Source: Chaenocephalus aceratus (Eukaryota; Chordata; Actinopteri; Perciformes; Channichthyidae). Taken from it: a DNA stretch of 64,000 nucleotides. The DNA lies in NCBI GenBank assembly GCA_023974075.1, contig CM043789.1, forward strand, positions 39,557,092-39,621,091, written 5' to 3'. The translations under genes and the position numbers were made by a program. The notes beneath the pieces are model-generated. The model ran no database searches, was not told the origin of the DNA, and saw nothing but the letters and a program-made list of their open reading frames with translations. Below are positions 62,774 to 64,000 of the stretch, one piece after another (position 1 is the first letter of the stretch; every line of letters begins with the position of its first letter).

Positions 62774-64000
62774 TGAGGCCGACAGCAGCAGACCAGGAGT
62801 CCACATTTGCCTCTCTATCCCCCCCTCTAAGCATTTTCGCCCCTCACTCACTTTGTGCTGAAATAATTAACCGCGTGCATGTTTGAAGGCGGGATTACAG
62901 TTTGTCTAATTGTAGTGAGCGTTGTCATGGAGACTATCAGGCGATCTGTGCATAAACAGCCTTACTTGGCAGTGTTTGGCTAAAAATGGGGCTTTGTGCA
63001 GATGTCAGACACAGATTTATGATGGTGAGGCAGATTATATTTGGCAGGGAAATCAATAGGCTGACCACAGGCTGGACTGCTGCTTATTTTGATAAACAGC
63101 TCTGTGGATGTAACCTGCGCTTGTCTCCTCATCTGTTTGCTCTGAGAGCGTGAATTAATGTAAAAGTTTACTTTCCAAAGCAGCATGGTTGAGTTCATGC
63201 TTTAAAGTTTGGCACAAATTCAACCTTATATTGCTGTGAGGTATACATGAATATTTAGTGATTTGGAAAATATTATATCTAACATTAGCAGAGTAACAAC
63301 ATTAGCCTTCACATAATGTTACTTAAAGTGGAAAATAATATGTTTTTGCTCGAGGTAACTTGAATCCCATAATAGAAATACAGTGAAGAGACATTTTCAA
63401 AGGAAATAAAGCGGACTAATACATTGCAGGTTTAAGGAAATATCTCATTATGTTGTCGTGAATAATCATATCATACATTTTGTATTGCAACTTCTTCAAT
63501 TTAGAACACAGTACAGAAGACAATTCAGGTTGCACAACATTTTGGATTAATTCAATTTATGGAAATCCTTTGCAAACATCTGGAAAAATAAGACACTGTT
63601 TTTTTGTTTCAAAGACATCCAGAAGTGAATGAGAAAAACCCTGATGACAGTATCAGTAATACTGGCATGTGATGTTGGCGACATGATGGAGAAACAGGCA
63701 GTGTCTGCACAGTAGGGGAATGCAGTCAGTAGTTATGGAGGAAAAGTGCGTTGCAATAATACAGCGGTAATAGAGTCATAACCCAAACACGTGTAGCGGT
63801 CAACATTTGGAAAAGTTTAACTGCATCTGGATAGTGTAAAGATAATCTACATATGTGCTAATGTAAAAGAAATGGCAGATAAATCCCTAAGGGTTTGCCT
63901 CGTATCCATACTGTACATGTCATTATTGTATTCATGTCTTCCTGGTAGAATGAATAATTTAGACGAAATGTTAAAATAATAATAATTAATAATGAAAGAA
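62770..64000. other. Gene-desert sequence to the window end
   Basis: 62860-63190 is a mixed-composition block. The rest is AT-rich with no gene, RNA or repeat recognised. Confidence 0.3.

Overview
The window looks like a gene-poor stretch of a teleost fish genome. The evidence is long (GT)n/(AC)n arrays, fish-type L2, L1/Tx1-like and Tc1 elements, a tRNA-derived SINE with an L2-like tail, many hAT and TTAA-target miniature elements with readable target-site duplications (TSDs), and GT-AG spliced vertebrate-style exons. There is no bacterial gene organisation, no operon, no CRISPR array, and I recognised no tRNA or rRNA gene. Nearly all of the long open frames are repeats or chance frames.

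Two cellular genes can be supported. At the left edge, on the + strand, are the last two coding exons (428-543 and 3234-3429) of a short-chain dehydrogenase/reductase of the sorbose-reductase/KduD-like type. On the - strand, a three-exon model (30203-30107, 27009-26854, 23627-23378) encodes an I-mfa-domain protein that best fits mdfic2 (MyoD family inhibitor domain containing 2). Splice phases agree across both introns. Each gene carries small frame-disrupting indels in otherwise conserved sequence, and the GT arrays are peppered with single-base interruptions. Uncorrected sequencing indels are therefore as good an explanation as pseudogenisation.

Layout: 1-4.7 kb, SDR gene end, with an intron holding a GT array and a TTAA element split by a hAT, then a LINE 3' end; 6.1-7.1 kb, minus-strand L2 LINE; 8.4-10.3 kb, TTAA elements; 13.6-14.8 kb, hAT with nested debris; 18.3-19.2 kb, LINE interrupted by another LINE; 21.4-24.6 kb, micro-hAT, TTAA elements, mdfic2 last exon, minisatellite, 58-C tract and Tc1 remnant; 25.5-30.2 kb, rest of mdfic2 with a hAT in its first intron; 30.8-31.6 kb, twin AC-flanked GTGGGG repeats; 32-33.3 kb, hATs; 33.3-64 kb, a gene desert with scattered repeats and several unique blocks that look like conserved noncoding sequence.

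From general knowledge, human MDFIC2 lies in the desert between MITF and FOXP1, so the empty right half may be the matching regulatory desert. That is inference. I see no new multi-gene system. The most notable items are the hidden spliced gene, a 63-bp hAT with a perfect TSD, a 49-nt perfect palindrome, and the layered transposon nests.
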